This document shows positions 7,522 through 9,819 of a DNA stretch of 9,819 nt, piece after piece. Position 1 is the stretch's first letter; every line of letters begins with the position of its first letter. The notes under the pieces were generated by a model that was not told the DNA's origin, did not search any database, and was given only the letters and a program-made list of their open reading frames with translations. The stretch is taken from positions 1 to 9,819 of the forward strand of contig CACZSM010000082.1 of the NCBI GenBank assembly GCA_902783815.1, given 5' to 3'. The translations under genes and the position numbers were made by a program. The stretch is from an uncultured Ruminococcus sp. Its GTDB lineage: Bacteria; Bacillota; Clostridia; Oscillospirales; Acutalibacteraceae.

Positions 7522-7757
7522 CATCGTAGTTCTGCTTCTCACAAGATTTAAATTTCTGCAAGAGAATAATAATCAACGCTGCAAAAAAATTAATACTTGA
7601 ATATTATGTGTAATAAAAAGCTCACGGATGAGAACTAAATCATTTTTGTCCGTGAGTTTTTTTATTATACGATATACTTGCGTATTTGCAATAAACAGTT
7701 AAGCCCATATGAGGAAATAATAGTTTATTTTCAGTGGATATAAGACTGTTATTTTCA
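7522..7757. other. Intergenic stretch without a supported gene, possible host/element boundary
   Basis: This stretch lies between the divergent marR promoter and the recombinase promoter. It holds the terminator-like hairpin described separately (7621-7663) and otherwise AT-rich sequence. Short dyads are visible: TTGC/GCAA around 7678-7691 and AATAAAC (7690-7696) against GTTTATT (7723-7729), with an extra TTA/TAA pair inside. Weaker ATAAACAGT (7691-7699) and ACTGTTAT (7745-7752) arms are also present. No protein with a ribosome binding site and no RNA gene of known type was recognised. An attachment site could lie here or in the recombinase leader, but nothing in the sequence identifies its core. 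Confidence 0.5.
7621..7663 (+). terminator. Terminator-like hairpin with no visible upstream plus-strand gene
   Basis: CTCACGGA (7621-7628) pairs perfectly with TCCGTGAG (7649-7656). Inside the 20-nt loop ATGA/TCAT can form a second short helix. Seven T follow at 7657-7663. On the other strand the stem is followed by CTTTTTAT, so it could work in both directions. The nearest gene to the left runs away from it, so it may end an unannotated short transcript, be a remnant of a displaced gene, or insulate the recombinases from host transcription. Confidence 0.72.
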
Positions 7758-7785
7758 TTGACTTGGGTCGTGTTAATAGTAATAT
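7758..7785 (+). promoter_or_regulatory. Candidate promoter of the recombinase genes
   Basis: TTGACT (7758-7763) and TAATAT (7780-7785) are separated by 16 nt. The -10 region lies in the perfect 10-bp palindrome TAATATATTA (7780-7789), which could also bind a regulator. The predicted start near 7792 would leave a leader of about 120 nt before ATG 7913. One mismatch in the -35 and two in the -10 make it a reasonable but unproven promoter. Confidence 0.55.
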
Positions 7786-7797
7786 ATTATTGGGGTT

Positions 7798-7872
7798 CTC
7801 TGAAAAACTGGACACGAATCCGTTTGCGTCCGTAAATTTTTTCGTAGGTGAGGCGGAAGGAGGTTTTCAGAG
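7798..7872 (+). repeat. Nested inverted repeats in the recombinase leader
   Basis: Outer arms CTCTGAAAA (7798-7806) and TTTTCAGAG (7864-7872) are perfectly complementary over 9 bp. Within them, GGAC (7810-7813) to GTCC (7828-7831) bound a 22-nt imperfect palindrome in which nine of eleven pairs are Watson-Crick or G-U. This is followed by GTAAA and six T (7837-7842). It could be RNA structure in the leader, an attenuator-like element, or a protein or recombinase binding site. Only the complementarity is seen. Confidence 0.55.
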
Positions 7873-7900
7873 GTTCCCTATCTATTGTAGGATCATAGAG

Positions 7901-7912
7901 AGGAGGACAAAA
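7901..7912 (+). promoter_or_regulatory. Ribosome binding site deciding the first recombinase start
   Basis: AGGAGG at 7901-7906 is six bases before ATG 7913. The frame is open further upstream to a TTG at 7763, but that codon overlaps the candidate -35 box and lacks a Shine-Dalgarno. Confidence 0.88.
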
Positions 7913-9559
7913 ATGAGTGACAATATGTTTCTTAAACAATCTGATTTTAAAAAAACTGTTCATTATACTGATAAGCTCCGTGTAGCGGCTTATATCAGAG
8001 TATCGACAGACGGTAACGATCAGGAAAATTCCTTTGAGGTGCAGAAGGCTTATTTTGAAGAAACACTGTCAAAAAATAAAAGCTGGATATCTGCCGGAGT
8101 GTTCGCTGATTACGGCTTATCAGGCAGTCAGAAAAAATGCCGGGAAGGTCTTAATCGGCTGATAAGACGCTGGACAGAGGGTAAAATAGACCGGATCCTC
8201 TGCAAATCAGTATCAAGACTTGCAAGAAATACTGCCGATTTTATACGAACTCTTGATACCCTTTACAAATGTGGTGTGAGCATCTGTTTTGAAAAGGAAA
8301 ATATCGACACTACCAATGCTGTAAGCAGTTTTGTTCTGACGGCATTGGCTGCTCTGGCACAGGAGGAGAGCCTGTCTATTTCGGAGAATGTAAAATGGGG
8401 TAATGAAAAACGCTTCCCGTCAGGGGAAGTTCCGAATTTTCTGATGTACGGATACCGCTATTGCAGAGGAATAAATGAATACTTTGTTACTGAAAGCGGA
8501 TATAAATTCAGACAAATTGAAGTCGTGCCAGAAGAAGCAAAGGTAGTACAGAGAATTTTCAGAGAAATTGCAAATGGCAAAAAGTATGTGGATGTTGCAA
8601 GAGGTCTTAATGCCGACAGAATACCGCCGCCGGATCACGGCAGACTCAAAAAAACAGATAAAGGTTGGTGCGGCCGTGACATCGGGAATATAATTAAAAG
8701 TGAACGCTATGTTGGAGATGTATTGATACAGAAAACAGTGGCCATTGATCCGCTTAGCCACAAAACAATTAAAAATGACGGCGAAGCTCCACAGTACCTC
8801 ATACATAACCACCACCTGGCAATAATAGACAGAGAACTGTATAATGCTGTTCAGGCTGTAAGGAATAGGAATCGCCATAGCCGGGGTTCAGGAAAAACAG
8901 GGAAGAAAAGAAAAATGTTGGGCTTGACAGGTCTGCTTAAATGTTCATATTGCGGCAGAAATTATAATACCAACAGATCCGGCAGATCATCGGTCTGGTT
9001 CTGTCCTGATGCTGAAATATACAAAGGCATAAGACGGTGCAAGGGAGAAAAAATCGAAGAAGAAAGAGTTTTGATGTTAATAAAACAGGCTTTCTTCCTG
9101 CGTTTCGGAGATAATAATTTCATTGATATGCTGACTAAAACATTACAGGTAATACAGAGTGAAAGTAATGTTGAAAGCATCATAAATGAATCGGAAAATA
9201 AAAAATCAGCATCAGAAAGCAGAATAAACGCTCTTGAAGAAAAGCTGAAAGGTTTGAATCCCACAAGCAGACTGTACCAGATACTAAATGCAGAGCTTGA
9301 TTATCAAAAGGAAATAAACCAGAAAGCTAAAGAAGAACTTGAAAGAATATCAGAACTACAAATATCAGCGTCAAGGTATTATGACCTGAGAAAAGAATTG
9401 CTGGAGCTTCTTGCAGAGAAAAACGAGATGGATATTCTTGCGGTACTCTTTGATAAATACGCAAGGGCAATAATAAATTCAATAACGGTCATTTCAGCAG
9501 CTGAGATAAAAATAAAGTGGCTTGATGATTCGGTAACAGAGATCAGGAGGGGATTCTAA
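7913..9559 (+). CDS. Large serine recombinase (site-specific integrase family)
   Basis: Large serine recombinases integrate and excise elements by cutting att sites through a covalent 5'-phosphoserine bond. From ATG 7913 the protein has 548 residues. The resolvase catalytic domain begins at residue 22 with LRVAAYIRVSTDG, giving nucleophile S31. It includes ADYGLSGSQ (65-73) and SVSRLARN (99-106), with the conserved arginines R102 and R105. A Recombinase domain follows at about 175-275 (VPEEAKVVQRIFREI...RDIGNIIKSERYVGDVLIQ). A zinc ribbon has C344-x2-C347 and C364-x11-C376. A lysine/glutamate-rich coiled coil lies at about 420-485, the part that usually controls integration versus excision. 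All catalytic motifs are intact. Its TAA shares an A with the next recombinase ATG, so the two are coupled. Size and tandem layout recall the Ccr pairs of SCC elements and the paired recombinases of clostridial ICEs, but I cannot assign a named family. Confidence 0.95.
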   Translation: MSDNMFLKQSDFKKTVHYTDKLRVAAYIRVSTDGNDQENSFEVQKAYFEETLSKNKSWISAGVFADYGLSGSQKKCREGLNRLIRRWTEGKIDRILCKSVSRLARNTADFIRTLDTLYKCGVSICFEKENIDTTNAVSSFVLTALAALAQEESLSISENVKWGNEKRFPSGEVPNFLMYGYRYCRGINEYFVTESGYKFRQIEVVPEEAKVVQRIFREIANGKKYVDVARGLNADRIPPPDHGRLKKTDKGWCGRDIGNIIKSERYVGDVLIQKTVAIDPLSHKTIKNDGEAPQYLIHNHHLAIIDRELYNAVQAVRNRNRHSRGSGKTGKKRKMLGLTGLLKCSYCGRNYNTNRSGRSSVWFCPDAEIYKGIRRCKGEKIEEERVLMLIKQAFFLRFGDNNFIDMLTKTLQVIQSESNVESIINESENKKSASESRINALEEKLKGLNPTSRLYQILNAELDYQKEINQKAKEELERISELQISASRYYDLRKELLELLAEKNEMDILAVLFDKYARAIINSITVISAAEIKIKWLDDSVTEIRRGF

Positions 9560-9819
9560 TGGAAGTCAAAGCAAGCGCAAATGTATCGGTAATTCCTGCG
9601 ACAAAGCGTTCTGTCAGGAGTGGGGCGGTTCTTAAAACAATAAAAGAACTTCGGGTAGCGGCGTATTGCCGGGTATCGACAGGAAATGATGAACAGCAAA
9701 GCTCCTACATAAAGCAGAAAGATTATTATACAAAGCTGATAACCTCCAAAGAGGGTTGGCAGTTTGCAGGCATTTACGCTGACGAAGCAATAACAGGAAC
9801 ATCAAGAGCGCATCGAAAA
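9559..9819 (+). CDS. Second serine recombinase, 3' end outside the window
   Basis: Translation from ATG 9559 stays open to the last base (87 codons). After a polar N-terminal extension (about 30 residues) it reads LRVAAYCRVSTGNDEQQSSYIKQKDYY, the start of a serine recombinase catalytic domain with predicted nucleophile S40. A GIYADEAITGTS segment follows, matching the conserved D-x-x-x-SG/TG region. AGGAGG at 9545-9550 lies eight bases before ATG and within the end of the first recombinase gene; start and stop overlap as TAATG. It resembles the first recombinase in motifs but differs clearly in sequence, so it is a paralogous partner rather than a recent duplicate. Whether the zinc ribbon and coiled coil are present cannot be seen. 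In such tandems the proteins may act together or one may supply directionality; this is inference. Confidence 0.92.
   Translation, partial: MEVKASANVSVIPATKRSVRSGAVLKTIKELRVAAYCRVSTGNDEQQSSYIKQKDYYTKLITSKEGWQFAGIYADEAITGTSRAHRK

Larger units (their letters stand above)
7665..9819. mobile_element. Probable terminal part of an integrated element carrying tandem serine recombinases
   Basis: Two coupled serine recombinase genes directly beside an ordinary host efflux operon suggest the integrase end of an ICE, prophage or cassette. Integrase genes commonly lie next to one att site, so a boundary somewhere between the marR promoter and ATG 7913 is likely if the element ends on this side. The left limit given here, just after the orphan terminator, is a guess. 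No repeated att core, structural genes, relaxase or cargo are visible in the window. The element could instead extend only to the right with its boundary there. Confidence 0.4.

Noticed and set aside
7628..7702. Short plus-strand frame of 24 codons starting at ATG 7628
   Set aside because: It has no ribosome binding site and starts inside the terminator hairpin; judged chance.
7763..7912. 50-codon upstream extension of the recombinase from TTG 7763
   Set aside because: TTG overlaps the candidate -35 box, has no ribosome binding site, and the extension has no recognisable motif; ATG 7913 has an ideal site.
1..9819. CRISPR array, tRNA, rRNA or insertion sequence
   Set aside because: No spaced direct repeats, cloverleaf, rRNA-like stretch, DDE transposase or terminal inverted repeats were recognised.

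Overview
The window looks like a moderately low-GC Gram-positive chromosome, most likely a gut or rumen clostridium of the Ruminococcus / Oscillospiraceae kind. This is inferred from strong AGGAGG-type ribosome binding sites, tight gene overlaps, Firmicutes-type forms of BirA, RmuC and a MarR/ABC/ABC efflux operon, and tandem serine recombinases of a type common in Clostridia. No marker gene fixes the genus. I found no tRNA, rRNA, CRISPR array or transposase.

Left block (1-3324, + strand): the 3' part of a nucleotidyltransferase-fold protein, then birA (biotin ligase with an N-terminal repressor domain), then rmuC (membrane-anchored nuclease-like protein). The first two genes share ATGA, rmuC follows 13 nt after birA, and a strong intrinsic terminator closes the block at 3294-3324. 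The operon promoter lies outside the window.

Middle block (7521-3339, - strand): one operon, marR, then a shorter ABC half-transporter, then a longer one, each overlapping the next. It starts from a consensus promoter (TTGACA, 17-nt spacer, TATAAT) whose -10 box runs into a near-perfect 20-bp palindrome, a good candidate MarR operator. The two ABC proteins form a clear asymmetric pair. The first has Asp for the catalytic Glu and Gln for the switch His. The second has canonical Glu and His but an LSQGQ signature. This is the layout of heterodimeric multidrug exporters such as BmrCD and TM287/288. The likely logic is a substrate-responsive MarR repressor controlling itself and its exporter.

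Intergenic region (7522-7912): contains a terminator-like hairpin with no obvious + strand gene in front of it, AT-rich dyads, a candidate promoter, and a roughly 120-nt leader with nested inverted repeats.

Right block (7913-9819, + strand): a complete 548-residue large serine recombinase, joined by TAATG to a second serine recombinase cut by the window end. These suggest the edge of an integrated element (ICE, prophage or cassette) beside the efflux operon. Its att site and cargo are not visible here. The most interesting part of the window is this junction: the orphan terminator, the structured leader and the coupled recombinase pair. I cannot show an undescribed system from the sequence alone.
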